A stretch of 64,000 nucleotides of DNA from JBPOFY01 sp049889815 (GTDB taxonomy: Bacteria > Verrucomicrobiota > Verrucomicrobiia > Opitutales > Coraliomargaritaceae). The notes beneath the pieces are model-generated. The model saw only the letters and a list, made by a program, of their open reading frames with translations, did not search any database and had not been told where the DNA came from. Both the position numbers and the translations under genes were made by a program. Shown in pieces: positions 50,720-59,736 of the stretch (position 1 is the first letter of the stretch; every line of letters begins with the position of its first letter). The stretch covers positions 1-64,000 of the forward strand of contig JBMHCR010000013.1 in the NCBI GenBank assembly GCA_049889815.1. Reading direction: 5' to 3'.

Positions 50720-51820
50720 ATGCTCAGTTATCTTGCCGATTTTGAATCCTTCTTTGGTCCTTTACGTCTGTTTCGCTATTTGACTCTACGAGCGGCCTTC
50801 GCGGGGATGACGGCGATGGGTGTCGGTTTTTTGATTGGGCCTTGGTTGTTTGCCAAATTGCGTGAGCTTCGGGCGAAACAGGCATTTCGAGACAAAGATG
50901 AAGTCGGCGAGCTCGCGGAGCTACACGCCTCTAAGGCGCAGACGCCAACCATGGGTGGTTTGATGATTTGTGTTTCGATTGTTGTCAGTTCGGTTCTATG
51001 GGCACAACCCAATGTATATGTGTATACGGCTTTGCTTATTTACATTGGGCTGACAGTCATCGGTTTTCTCGACGACTATTTGAAAGTGAGTCGCCAAGAC
51101 AGTGGTGGTTTGTCGGGCCGCTGGAAGCTGCTTGGGCAGGCTCTTTTGACCGGATTGGCGCTCACCATATTGCTGAGCTTTCCGGAATCTGCAGGCAAAA
51201 TGCGCGAGCTTTGGGTGCCGTTTTACAAAGATGTCTTATTCACTGAATTGTCCATCATCGTTTTAGCTCCGTTTCTGTTTCTGATCCTAGCCGGTTCCAG
51301 TAACGCGATCAATCTCACCGATGGAGTGGATGGGCTTGCGATTGGGTGCACAGTTACCGCTGCTTTAGCGTTCGCGATCATGGCATATGCTGCCGGCAAT
51401 GCGATCATCTCGGATTATCTTTTCATTAGCTTTGTGCCCGGAGCGGGCGAGTTGGCAGTGGTCTGCTCCACCTTGCTTGGAGCGAGTCTCGCGTTTCTTT
51501 GGTATAACTCGCACCCTGCTGAAGTCTTTATGGGGGATACCGGTTCTCTGGCGCTCGGTGGCCTGATCGGCATGATTGCCTTCATGGTGCATCAACCGCT
51601 AACTTTGATCATTGTTGGTGGGATTTTTGTAATGGAAGCAGGTTCGGTGATCTTACAAGTTGGTTCATTCAAGCTGCGCAAAAAGCGCATTTTTCGTATG
51701 TCGCCAATTCATCATCACTTCGAATTGAAAGGCTGGCATGAAAACAAGGTCGTTATCCGTTTCTGGATACTCTCGCTGATTTTTGCCATGGCTGGCTTGG
51801 CCACCTTGAAACTACGTTGA
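50720..51820 (+). CDS. mraY: Phospho-MurNAc-pentapeptide transferase
   Basis: This 366-residue integral membrane enzyme makes lipid I from UDP-MurNAc-pentapeptide and undecaprenyl phosphate. It has about ten membrane helices, the motif KAQTPTMGGLMI, the Asp pair in GFLDDYLKVS, NLTDGVDGLAIGCT, MGDTGSLALGGLIG, and the histidine loop MSPIHHHFELKGWHENKVVI. It lies between murF and murD. Confidence 0.97.
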   Translation: MLSYLADFESFFGPLRLFRYLTLRAAFAGMTAMGVGFLIGPWLFAKLRELRAKQAFRDKDEVGELAELHASKAQTPTMGGLMICVSIVVSSVLWAQPNVYVYTALLIYIGLTVIGFLDDYLKVSRQDSGGLSGRWKLLGQALLTGLALTILLSFPESAGKMRELWVPFYKDVLFTELSIIVLAPFLFLILAGSSNAINLTDGVDGLAIGCTVTAALAFAIMAYAAGNAIISDYLFISFVPGAGELAVVCSTLLGASLAFLWYNSHPAEVFMGDTGSLALGGLIGMIAFMVHQPLTLIIVGGIFVMEAGSVILQVGSFKLRKKRIFRMSPIHHHFELKGWHENKVVIRFWILSLIFAMAGLATLKLR

Positions 51821-51837
51821 TGTAGGAGGTCGGTTGT

Positions 51838-53103
51838 ATGTCAGAGCGAGTAGCAATATTGGGAGCAGGTGTCAGTGGTCAGGCGGCTGCTCGGCTCGTT
51901 GAGTCGCTGGGCCAAGAACCCGTTTTATACGACCAGAATGGGCATGGCGATTCGGAGCTTTTCACCGAGAGTGAGCTCGCTAAATGTGGGGCTATAATTT
52001 TGAGCCCCGGCCTCGCTTCTCGACATCCTTGGCGTCAGCTGGTTGAGCGATCAGAGAAGCCTTGTTACGGCGAAGTGGGTTATGCTGCCCGTCATTGGAA
52101 GGGGAAGATCATCGCCATCACCGGAACGAATGGGAAATCAACGTTAACTAAAGTAATGACCGAAGCGCTTCACGCTGCTGGCGAGACTGCGGTTGCTACC
52201 GGCAATATCGGCTATCCTTTTAGCGATGCGGTTCTTTCTGGTCAGAATATAAAGGGCGCTTTTGCCATTGTTGAGGTGAGCTCGTTTCAGGCTGAGTTCC
52301 CGTTCGGTTTGAAGATTGATGGCTTAATCTGGACGAATTTCGCTGAAGACCATCTGGACCGCTACGAATCGATGTCTGCTTACTTTGCCGCAAAGGCGAA
52401 CCTCTTTCACTGTTTGCGAGAAGAAAGTGTCTGCGTGGTCGGCTCGCAGGTCAGCTATTGGATGCGTCTCCAGAATTGTGAATTCAATGCCTGCTCGGTC
52501 GTTAGCGAAGATTCGCTTCTCTTGGAGAAATTGGCCGAGAATTCGCCCTTCAAACAGTTCCCGCAGACGGAAAACTTCTCACTGCTCGCCGAGCTTTGGT
52601 GGATGTTGAATCTTCCCGAAAAAGCGCTCATCGAGACCGCCAATTTTTTCGTGCCTGCAGCTCATCGGCTGAAGTGTGAAGCTACCTGGCAAGGGATCTC
52701 TTTTTGGAACGACTCGAAAGCGACTAATTTCCATGCCACGCTGGCCGCGCTGACTGGGCTTACCGGACCTATCTTTTGGATCGGTGGTGGTCAGATGAAG
52801 GGTGGCAATGTGGAGGCATTTGCCAAGCAGGTGGCGATCCATATTTCAGGAGCATTCGTTTATGGAGAAGCTGGATCGCGGGTTGCGGCGGAATTGAAGA
52901 AATTGGGTTGCCCAGTCGTTTATGAGGAGTATCTCGAGGGTGCAGTGTTTGCTGCGGTATCGGCTGCTAGAGGGGTGGATTCGGCAAATGTTTTACTCAG
53001 TCCTGGCTTTTCGAGTTTTGACCAGTTTTCCGATTACGAATCTCGCGGAAAATGCTTTATTTCTACTGTTTTAGGTTTGAACGGCGCACAAGTTATACAG
53101 TAG
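51838..53103 (+). CDS. murD: UDP-MurNAc-L-Ala--D-Glu ligase
   Basis: This 421-residue Mur ligase adds D-glutamate. It has an N-terminal dinucleotide-like fold (VAILGAGVSGQAAARLVESL), the P-loop ITGTNGKSTLTKVMTEAL (about 96), VEVSSFQAEF, WTNFAEDHLDRYESMSAYFA and ISFWNDSKATNFHATLAAL. A good ribosome-binding site (AGGAGG, 51824-51829) precedes the ATG. It is slightly shorter than E. coli MurD (438). Confidence 0.95.
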   Translation: MSERVAILGAGVSGQAAARLVESLGQEPVLYDQNGHGDSELFTESELAKCGAIILSPGLASRHPWRQLVERSEKPCYGEVGYAARHWKGKIIAITGTNGKSTLTKVMTEALHAAGETAVATGNIGYPFSDAVLSGQNIKGAFAIVEVSSFQAEFPFGLKIDGLIWTNFAEDHLDRYESMSAYFAAKANLFHCLREESVCVVGSQVSYWMRLQNCEFNACSVVSEDSLLLEKLAENSPFKQFPQTENFSLLAELWWMLNLPEKALIETANFFVPAAHRLKCEATWQGISFWNDSKATNFHATLAALTGLTGPIFWIGGGQMKGGNVEAFAKQVAIHISGAFVYGEAGSRVAAELKKLGCPVVYEEYLEGAVFAAVSAARGVDSANVLLSPGFSSFDQFSDYESRGKCFISTVLGLNGAQVIQ

Positions 53104-53139
53104 TTTCACCCTCACCTGTATCTCTTAAAGTTTTTTATT

Positions 53140-54261
53140 ATGAAAGTATCCAAAGTCCTCGGATTTGTCCTTAGTTTACATGCTGTTATCATCACTGTTT
53201 TGATCACATTGCCGGGTTGCCAGACCAGCCAACCGCCCACTCAAGTCTTCAAGCAAGAGCGCACAACCAGCGATTTAATTGATATTACTCGTGAGGATGA
53301 AAGTTCCAGTTTGGATGCAGCATTCAATGCCGGAATCGAAGGGGATACTGATTTTGGTGAGTTTAGCGACATACCGGCCGTCGATCCGATCGCACCTGAG
53401 GTGTCTGTTGGCCCATCAGTAGATGTCGCTGGTCCCTCTTTCGAAACTTACACGATCGTGAAGGGCGACAGTCTCTGGAAGGTTTCGAGGAAGTTTAAGG
53501 TCTCACTCAACCAGCTTTATGCTGCGAATGCTCTCAATAAAGACTCTGTCTTGAGCATTGGCCAGCAAATCCAAATTCCGACTGAAGGCGGTTCGGCAAC
53601 GGTCAGCACTGTAACGCCTGACACCTATCAGCCGAGCTCCTTTAATACCGGTTCTCAATCTTACACGGTGAAGAGTGGTGATACATTATCCAAAATCGCG
53701 GTTCAATATGGAACCACAGTTCGTGTGATCAAAGCGGCTAACAGCAAGATTTCAGATATGATTCGTGTCGGTGAGACTTTAATCATCCCTGAAGCTGGCA
53801 GCACGGGCGGCAGCTCTTCCAGTTCGACAGTTGCCCCGGCACCTACAGCATCGGTCACAACGGCTGTGCCCGCCGTGAGCAGTGGAACCGGCACCCATAC
53901 GGTCCAAGCAGGTGAGTATCCAGAAGGCATCGCACGCAAATACGGAATGACTTCGAGTGAGCTGCTTGCGCTCAACGGCATCACCGACCCGCGCAAATTG
54001 CAAATCGGTCAGGTCTTGAATGTTAGGGGTTCGGAAAGCGCCTCGAAGGTTGATAGCAAAATCGAGACAGTCACTACAATCGGTGCTACACCCATTCCAG
54101 CAACCATCGCACAGGCTCCAGAGCGTGTATCAATAGATGGCCCTGTTGAGACTGCAGTTGTGAGTGCAGGCTCGTTGATTGAATCCGAGACAGACGTTAT
54201 TGACGTAGACAGTGAATTTGAGGGTCTCGTGGAGGTCCCCGTAATTCGCTTGGAAGAGTAA
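53140..54261 (+). CDS. Lipoprotein with three LysM domains, inside the dcw cluster
   Basis: This 373-residue protein has a signal peptide ending in the lipobox ITLPGCQTS, an acidic linker, and three LysM peptidoglycan-binding domains at about 103-147 (YTIVKGDSLWKVSRKF), 173-217 (YTVKSGDTLSKIAVQYGT) and 250-294 (HTVQAGEYPEGIARKYGM). A disordered C-terminal tail follows. No catalytic domain is present, so it is a wall-binding, membrane-anchored protein, not a hydrolase by itself. Its place between murD and ftsW suggests a role in division, perhaps recruiting a hydrolase or linking membrane and wall. Confidence 0.85.
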   Translation: MKVSKVLGFVLSLHAVIITVLITLPGCQTSQPPTQVFKQERTTSDLIDITREDESSSLDAAFNAGIEGDTDFGEFSDIPAVDPIAPEVSVGPSVDVAGPSFETYTIVKGDSLWKVSRKFKVSLNQLYAANALNKDSVLSIGQQIQIPTEGGSATVSTVTPDTYQPSSFNTGSQSYTVKSGDTLSKIAVQYGTTVRVIKAANSKISDMIRVGETLIIPEAGSTGGSSSSSTVAPAPTASVTTAVPAVSSGTGTHTVQAGEYPEGIARKYGMTSSELLALNGITDPRKLQIGQVLNVRGSESASKVDSKIETVTTIGATPIPATIAQAPERVSIDGPVETAVVSAGSLIESETDVIDVDSEFEGLVEVPVIRLEE

Positions 54262-54301
54262 TTCGAATTCGATTTCTATCTCTTGACATAAGCGACTCCG
54301 A

Positions 54302-55444
54302 ATGAGCACCCGCATGGTCTCAGGAACTTCCTCATGGCGAATACCGCCTGCTGGAGTGTTCATGGGATTGATTGTGATTTCCCTCACTTTCCTAGGGCTC
54401 GTGATTCTTTTCAGCGCCACGCGGGACATGTATGACGATCCCACGGTCTTGTTGCGCAAACAAGCTATCTGGTTGGTCATCGCTACGCTGGCTGGTGTGT
54501 TTACGATGATCGTCAATCTTGAGGCGCTTCGGCCATATGCCTTCATCCTCGCGGGTGGATCGATCTTGATGCTTGTGCTTGTCCTGATCCCAGGGCTCGG
54601 TGTTCGGGTCAATGGCGCGCAGCGCTGGATGGACTTTGGGCCGATGCGCTTGCAGGTTTCTGAAATCGGTAAGCTCGGGTTGCTCTTTGTTATGGCCCAC
54701 TATTTGGCCATGCATCGGCGTTTTTTGGATGACATTGTAAAGGGCTATCTAGTGCCCTGTGGCATCCTTGCCGTCATCTGTGGTTTGATCATTATTGAAC
54801 CAGATTTTGGCACCTCTTTTCTGTGTGGACTGGTCGGTGGCACCATGATGTTTCTTGCTGGTGTGCGTCTGAAGTTCTTGATTCCTACAGCGATGTTAGC
54901 GCTCACTCTTTTCTCGGTTGCCGTTTATCACGATCCAGTTCGCTTACAACGGATCACATCTTTCCTCGATGTTGAAGGTAATCGGGCGGATAGTTCTTAC
55001 CAGCTCTGGCAGGGGATCTTGGCTTTCGGAGCTGGCGGCTTGCATGGAGTAGGGCTTGGGTCTGGGCGTCAGCAGATGTCTTTTTTGCCTGAAGCGCACA
55101 CCGACTTTATTTTTGCGATCGTTGGTGAAGAGCTTGGTCTACAGTTCACTGCGGGTGTGGTGATTTTGTATATGATTCTGTTCTTCATAGGTGTGCTGCA
55201 GCTCAAGCGCGCGCCGAATCTCTACCAATATTTATTGGTGATGGGCGCCCTGTTGTTTATCATTTTTCAAGCATTGATAAACATAGGTGTAGTGACTGGT
55301 TGCTTGCCGACGAAGGGCATGTCATTGCCATTTATTTCTTATGGCGGTTCGAACCTCGTACTGATGTTCGTGCTTGTAGGTCTCATCTTAAATGGCTTTC
55401 GCTCGTGGGAAATGCCAGCGCTGGGGAGGCAGCGGGATCTATGA
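54302..55444 (+). CDS. ftsW: Septal peptidoglycan glycosyltransferase FtsW
   Basis: This 380-residue SEDS-family membrane protein polymerises glycan strands at the septum with FtsI. It has about ten helices and the family signature segments NGAQRWMDFGPMRLQVSEIG, IIEPDFGTSFLCGLVGGTMM, SYQLWQGILAFGAGGLHGVG, LPEAHTDFIFAIVGEELGL and PTKGMSLPFISYGGSNL. The catalytic Asp expected in the loop after the seventh helix matches the EAHTDFIF Asp region. The stop codon overlaps the murG ATG (ATGA). Confidence 0.96.
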   Translation: MSTRMVSGTSSWRIPPAGVFMGLIVISLTFLGLVILFSATRDMYDDPTVLLRKQAIWLVIATLAGVFTMIVNLEALRPYAFILAGGSILMLVLVLIPGLGVRVNGAQRWMDFGPMRLQVSEIGKLGLLFVMAHYLAMHRRFLDDIVKGYLVPCGILAVICGLIIIEPDFGTSFLCGLVGGTMMFLAGVRLKFLIPTAMLALTLFSVAVYHDPVRLQRITSFLDVEGNRADSSYQLWQGILAFGAGGLHGVGLGSGRQQMSFLPEAHTDFIFAIVGEELGLQFTAGVVILYMILFFIGVLQLKRAPNLYQYLLVMGALLFIIFQALINIGVVTGCLPTKGMSLPFISYGGSNLVLMFVLVGLILNGFRSWEMPALGRQRDL

Positions 55445-56568
55445 GCAGAATATTGATTGCTTGTGGTGGCACTGGTGGGCATCTGGCTCCCGGTATTGCT
55501 GTCGCAGAAGCACTCGAAGCGAACGGACACGAGTGTCGCTTACTTATCAGTCAGAAGCAGGTCGATTCCGCTTTGATCGCGAAGTATGAGGGCCTTAACT
55601 TTATGAAGACTCCTGGCCGCGCTTTTTCGGGCGGGATTTTGGCGCGCCTGATGGCTGCTTGGAGTCTGTTCAATGGCTATTTGTTCTCGCGGAAGCTAAT
55701 CAAAGAACAGAGTCCTGACCTTGTCTTGTTGTTTGGTGGATTTTTATCCGTAGGCTTGGGTGTTGCGGCCAAGACGAGTGGTGTGCCGATCGCATTGCAC
55801 GAGGCAAATTGCCATCCAGGAAAATCGATTCGATTGATCAAGCGGCTAGCGACCCGGGTCTATCTGCCTGACGGTGTTCGTTTGAAAGGGATTCCGCCCG
55901 CCCGCATCAAGTATCTGGGGTATCCTGTTCGCCGTGATGTGAATCACTCCTTGAAAGCGGATGCGTGGCGTCGTCTTGGTATCAAAGTGCCGTATAAACT
56001 TCTCGTTGTGATTGGTGGCAGCCAGGGTGCGTCGGCCTTGAATGAATGGGTACTTTACAATTTTCAGGAGTTGGCTAAGGCGGGCATCACGGTTTACTGT
56101 GTGACTGGTTTGGGGAAAAGCTCATCAAGCACGATTCATGAAATTGACTGTAATGGCGAGGACATCACCGCAACTTTGGTTCCGTTTTCCGACAACATGG
56201 GTGATGTAATTTCTGCCGCCGATTTGGTCGTCTCTCGTGCAGGTGCCGGATCGATAGCAGAAATCATTCGCTGCCGAGCACCCTCAATTTTGATCCCGTA
56301 TCCGTATGCGGCGGACAATCATCAAGAGGCAAATGCACGCATGCACGAGCAGCAGGGTGCCGGTGTTGTTTTAGAGCAGTCAAATATGAAAAGACTCACG
56401 TCCGAGGTGCTGGAATTGATGTACAACGACCGGTTGTTGCGTAAGTTAAAATCGAACTTGGAGCGCCTCGACCGATTCGATTCGTGCGAACGAATCTCTC
56501 AGGATTTAGAGACTCTCTGTGAAGAGGACGCATTGCATCGCAGTGATAGGGCGGAGGCTATGGTGTAA
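55441..56568 (+). CDS. murG: UDP-GlcNAc transferase MurG (lipid II synthesis)
   Basis: This 375-residue GT-B enzyme adds GlcNAc to lipid I. It starts SRILIACGGTGGHLAPGIAV (G-loop 1 at about 9-14) and shows GFLSVGLGVAAKTSGVPIAL, HEANCHPGKSIRLIKRLATR, VIGGSQGASALNEWV (G-loop 2) and SRAGAGSIAEIIRCRAPSIL with IPYPYAADNHQEANARM. The ATG at 55441, overlapping the ftsW stop by four bases, fits the family start. The stop overlaps the next ATG by one base (TAATG). Confidence 0.97.
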   Translation: MSRILIACGGTGGHLAPGIAVAEALEANGHECRLLISQKQVDSALIAKYEGLNFMKTPGRAFSGGILARLMAAWSLFNGYLFSRKLIKEQSPDLVLLFGGFLSVGLGVAAKTSGVPIALHEANCHPGKSIRLIKRLATRVYLPDGVRLKGIPPARIKYLGYPVRRDVNHSLKADAWRRLGIKVPYKLLVVIGGSQGASALNEWVLYNFQELAKAGITVYCVTGLGKSSSSTIHEIDCNGEDITATLVPFSDNMGDVISAADLVVSRAGAGSIAEIIRCRAPSILIPYPYAADNHQEANARMHEQQGAGVVLEQSNMKRLTSEVLELMYNDRLLRKLKSNLERLDRFDSCERISQDLETLCEEDALHRSDRAEAMV

Positions 56569-58805
56569 TGGCGCAATCAGGCACATATTTATTTCTTGGA
56601 GTCGGAGGCATGGGGATGGGACCACTCGCTGGTTGGTTCGTTCAGTCTGGTGTACCGATTGTTGGATACGATGATTACCTTCGCGAGCCCGTGCGCCGTA
56701 TGTTAGTCGATGCTGGTGTGGACATCCGTGATATCTTTTTTGCTGAGCAGTTGGATGAGGTCTCGACGGTTGTCTATTCCAGTGCGATTCACGCAAGTCA
56801 CCCTTTGTTAGCTGCAGCGCGGGAGCGGGGAATGGAAGTGCTTCGGCGTGGTGAGTTGCTTGCAGAACTTTCAAAAGAGAAGAAGCTGATCGCTGTTGTG
56901 GGTAGTCACGGGAAGACGACGACGACGGCAATGATCGCACACGGGGTGCGCAAACTGTCGCTGGATGCAAATTTCATTCTGGGTGGGATGTTTGCGGATG
57001 AGACGCTCTCTCCGTATCAGTTCTGTCGAAGTGAGTGGTTGGTCGCCGAAGTTGATGAGAGCGACGGCACGATAGAGGGTTTTAGCCCAGAAGTGACTTT
57101 GCTTTTAAATATAGATTGGGATCATACGGATCGCTATGCTGATCAAAAAACGATAGAGAAAGCGTTCGCTAACTTGGTTAGAAGGACGCAATACAGAGTC
57201 TTCTGTGCAGAGGATAGTGAGCTTCTGGATCGCTTCGAAGGTTTAGGGGAGTCCAACCTCGATACTTTCTCTGCAGAGACATCGGTAAAGTGTTTTATTC
57301 GTTCAAACCAATCGGCGGCTCTTGCTATATTAAAACTGTTCAGTTCGGATGTGAACTCAACGGTTTTTGATGATTTTGGAGGTGTTGATCGGCGCCAAAC
57401 GGTCGTATTTGAGACGGACGCATTAACAGTCATCGAGGATTACGCGCACCATCCTACAGAGATAGGCGCCTTGGTGCATCGTCTACGAAGCCAGTATCCA
57501 GAAAATCGTCTGCATTTAGTTTTTCAACCCCATCGATTTTCCCGCACTAAACAGTTTAAAGATGGATTCGTCGAAAGTTTGCAGGTTGCGGATATGCTAC
57601 ACCTTTTGCCGGTCTATGCTGCGCATGAGGAAATTCAGAAGGGTGGGGGGACGGACGATTTGATCGAGGCTTTTGTTCAGGAACCACCCGACTGCTTGAC
57701 GATGGATGTAAGCGGGGTGGAGCAGTTGCTTTCTGATCTGGATGACGTGCCGACGACTCTCGCTTTTGTGGGCGCTGGCGATCTAAATGAATTCGTGGGA
57801 GTATTTGTAGAATGGATACGTTCTGGAGGGTCTATCGAGAATTCATGGCTCGGCTACTTAAAGGGGCGAGTGTCTTCGGATTGCCTCTTGAAGTTGAATG
57901 AGCCATTGGCGAACAAGACTACTTTGCGTGTGGGTGGCGCCGCTCGATTCTATGCGGAGCCAAGTAACTTGACTGACCTGAGAGCGTTGCTTCGTGCAGC
58001 TAAGTTGTTTGGTCTGGAGTTGTTTTGTCTTGGGCGTGGTTCAAATCTTCTAGTTACTGACGAGGGTTTTCCAGGCTTGGTGATTCGCTTTTCGGCGTCT
58101 GCATGGCGTGAGGTGCAGGCTCTTTCTGGCGGCCGTATTTGGGCTGCAGCGGGAGGGCGCTTAAAAGAGATCTGCGGTCATGCTGCGAAAGCGGGGCTCG
58201 CGGGCTTCGAGTTTTTAGAAGGAATCCCTGGAGCTGTCGGCGGTGCCTTACGCATGAATGCAGGTGCCATGGGTAGCTGGATGTTTGATGTGGTCGAGCG
58301 GGTGCAGTTTTTGGATGAAAGAGGTCGTCTGCTTGATTTACCAAGAGATGCCTTTCATTTTGGGTATCGCGAAGTAGAGGAAATTAGTCGGGGTATCGCA
58401 CTGGGTGCGATCTTGAAGAGCCCGGAGCAGGAAGATGAAGCATCGATACGGTGTCGTATGGATAGCTATTCGAGTTCTCGAAAAGAGAGCCAACCAAGGG
58501 CGCCGAGTGCAGGTTGTATTTTTAAAAATCCTGACGGGAATTTTGCGGGAAAGTTGATCGATATACATGGCATCAAAGGCATGCGTGTGGGTGCTGCCGT
58601 GGTATCGGACATTCATGGTAATTTCATTGTCAACGAGGGTGGTGCCACTGCTCAGGATGTAATCGAATTGGTGCGTAAGGTACGGAGAGCTGTTTTTAAA
58701 GCGTCTGGCTATGTGTTGGAACCTGAAGTGCTCCTCGTAGGCGATTCTTGGGATTCAGTTCTCGCTGGCGATCTGCCCGTTGAAGAGGAGGTGAGCGGTG
58801 TCTGA
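56568..58805 (+). CDS. murC: MurC-MurB fusion: UDP-MurNAc L-alanine ligase plus UDP-enolpyruvoyl-GlcNAc reductase
   Basis: This 745-residue bifunctional protein joins two enzymes. Residues 1 to about 425 are MurC: FLGVGGMGMGPLAGWFV, the P-loop VVGSHGKTTTTAMIAHG, VAEVDESDGTIEGFSPEVTL, NIDWDHTDRYAD and DYAHHPTEIGALV. Residues about 435-745 are MurB: NKTTLRVGGAARFYAEPSNL, CLGRGSNLLVTDEGFPGLVI, FEFLEGIPGAVGGALRMNAG and PSAGCIFKNPDGNFAGKLID. The MurB catalytic position, usually Ser in GS.FKNP, is Cys here (GCIFKNP, about 649), a natural variant. Fusion would couple successive steps of UDP-MurNAc-Ala synthesis. It lies between murG and ddl. Confidence 0.93.
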   Translation: MAQSGTYLFLGVGGMGMGPLAGWFVQSGVPIVGYDDYLREPVRRMLVDAGVDIRDIFFAEQLDEVSTVVYSSAIHASHPLLAAARERGMEVLRRGELLAELSKEKKLIAVVGSHGKTTTTAMIAHGVRKLSLDANFILGGMFADETLSPYQFCRSEWLVAEVDESDGTIEGFSPEVTLLLNIDWDHTDRYADQKTIEKAFANLVRRTQYRVFCAEDSELLDRFEGLGESNLDTFSAETSVKCFIRSNQSAALAILKLFSSDVNSTVFDDFGGVDRRQTVVFETDALTVIEDYAHHPTEIGALVHRLRSQYPENRLHLVFQPHRFSRTKQFKDGFVESLQVADMLHLLPVYAAHEEIQKGGGTDDLIEAFVQEPPDCLTMDVSGVEQLLSDLDDVPTTLAFVGAGDLNEFVGVFVEWIRSGGSIENSWLGYLKGRVSSDCLLKLNEPLANKTTLRVGGAARFYAEPSNLTDLRALLRAAKLFGLELFCLGRGSNLLVTDEGFPGLVIRFSASAWREVQALSGGRIWAAAGGRLKEICGHAAKAGLAGFEFLEGIPGAVGGALRMNAGAMGSWMFDVVERVQFLDERGRLLDLPRDAFHFGYREVEEISRGIALGAILKSPEQEDEASIRCRMDSYSSSRKESQPRAPSAGCIFKNPDGNFAGKLIDIHGIKGMRVGAAVVSDIHGNFIVNEGGATAQDVIELVRKVRRAVFKASGYVLEPEVLLVGDSWDSVLAGDLPVEEEVSGV

Positions 58806-59736
58806 TTTAGGATCGATCGTCGTGTTGTGTGGTGGAAAGGGATCGGAGCGCGAGGTTTCATTGGTCAGCGGGGAGGCGATTGCGAAGGTGTTGTCGGTTA
58901 ATTTTGATACTGAGCTCGTGCGTTTGGATGAGAACGAGCTTCCTGAGTCAGTTGATGGCTCGCGTTCGATCGTTTTTCCGGCGATGCATGGTGCCTTTGG
59001 GGAGGATGGTCAGTTGCAGGAGATGTGTGAGGCAGCAGGTGTGGTTTGTTGTGGCAGTGATGCCGCTGCGAGCCGTCTTTGCATGTCCAAAGGTGAGACT
59101 AAGAAAGTAGCCGATGAGTTAGAGATTAGTTCGCCGAATGGCATGGTATTTGATGGTGCTGATACGCCGCTCGCGGATGATGTGATTGAAGCGCTTGGAA
59201 CTTCTTTGGTGATCAAGCCTGAGAATGAGGGTAGTAGCGTGGGTCTGCAATTTACTGAGCATCGCTCAGCGCTTGGCGTGGCGCTTTCCCAGATCCATGA
59301 TGGCAAATGGCTGATTGAGCAGCGCATTTGCGGCCGCGAGCTGACGGTCGGCGTTTTGAATGGCAACGCGATGGGGATTGTAGAGATTGTAAGCGCTTTG
59401 GGTGTCTATGACTACAAGGCTAAATACACTCCGGGGTCGACAGAGTATCGCTATCCTGCCGAGCTCCCAGAAGCTGTAGAGATAAAGATTAAGAAAGATG
59501 CCGAGGGGCTGTTTGCGGCCTGTGGTTGTCGAGACTTTGCGCGGATCGATTTTCTTTTGGATGGGGAGCAGGCCTATTTTTTGGAAATCAATACCTTGCC
59601 AGGGCTGACGGCAACTAGTTTACTTCCTAAAAGCGCCTCTTGTGCCGGATATGATTTTGAGCAATTGGCAGTTCAGCTAGTCTCCCCGGCTATCGAGCGT
59701 TTTCACGCACAGCAAGAAACGAAAGGCGTGGAATGA
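58798..59736 (+). CDS. ddl: D-alanine--D-alanine ligase
   Basis: This 312-residue ATP-grasp enzyme makes the D-Ala-D-Ala dipeptide used by MurF. Motifs are VVLCGGKGSEREVSLVSGEA, VFPAMHGAFGEDGQLQEMCE, VIKPENEGSSVGLQFTEH, the metal-binding DFARIDFLLDGEQAYFLEIN and TLPGLTATSLLPKSA. The start is a GTG at 58798 that overlaps the murC-murB stop by eight bases; its own stop overlaps ftsQ by four. Confidence 0.95.
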   Translation: MSDLGSIVVLCGGKGSEREVSLVSGEAIAKVLSVNFDTELVRLDENELPESVDGSRSIVFPAMHGAFGEDGQLQEMCEAAGVVCCGSDAAASRLCMSKGETKKVADELEISSPNGMVFDGADTPLADDVIEALGTSLVIKPENEGSSVGLQFTEHRSALGVALSQIHDGKWLIEQRICGRELTVGVLNGNAMGIVEIVSALGVYDYKAKYTPGSTEYRYPAELPEAVEIKIKKDAEGLFAACGCRDFARIDFLLDGEQAYFLEINTLPGLTATSLLPKSASCAGYDFEQLAVQLVSPAIERFHAQQETKGVE

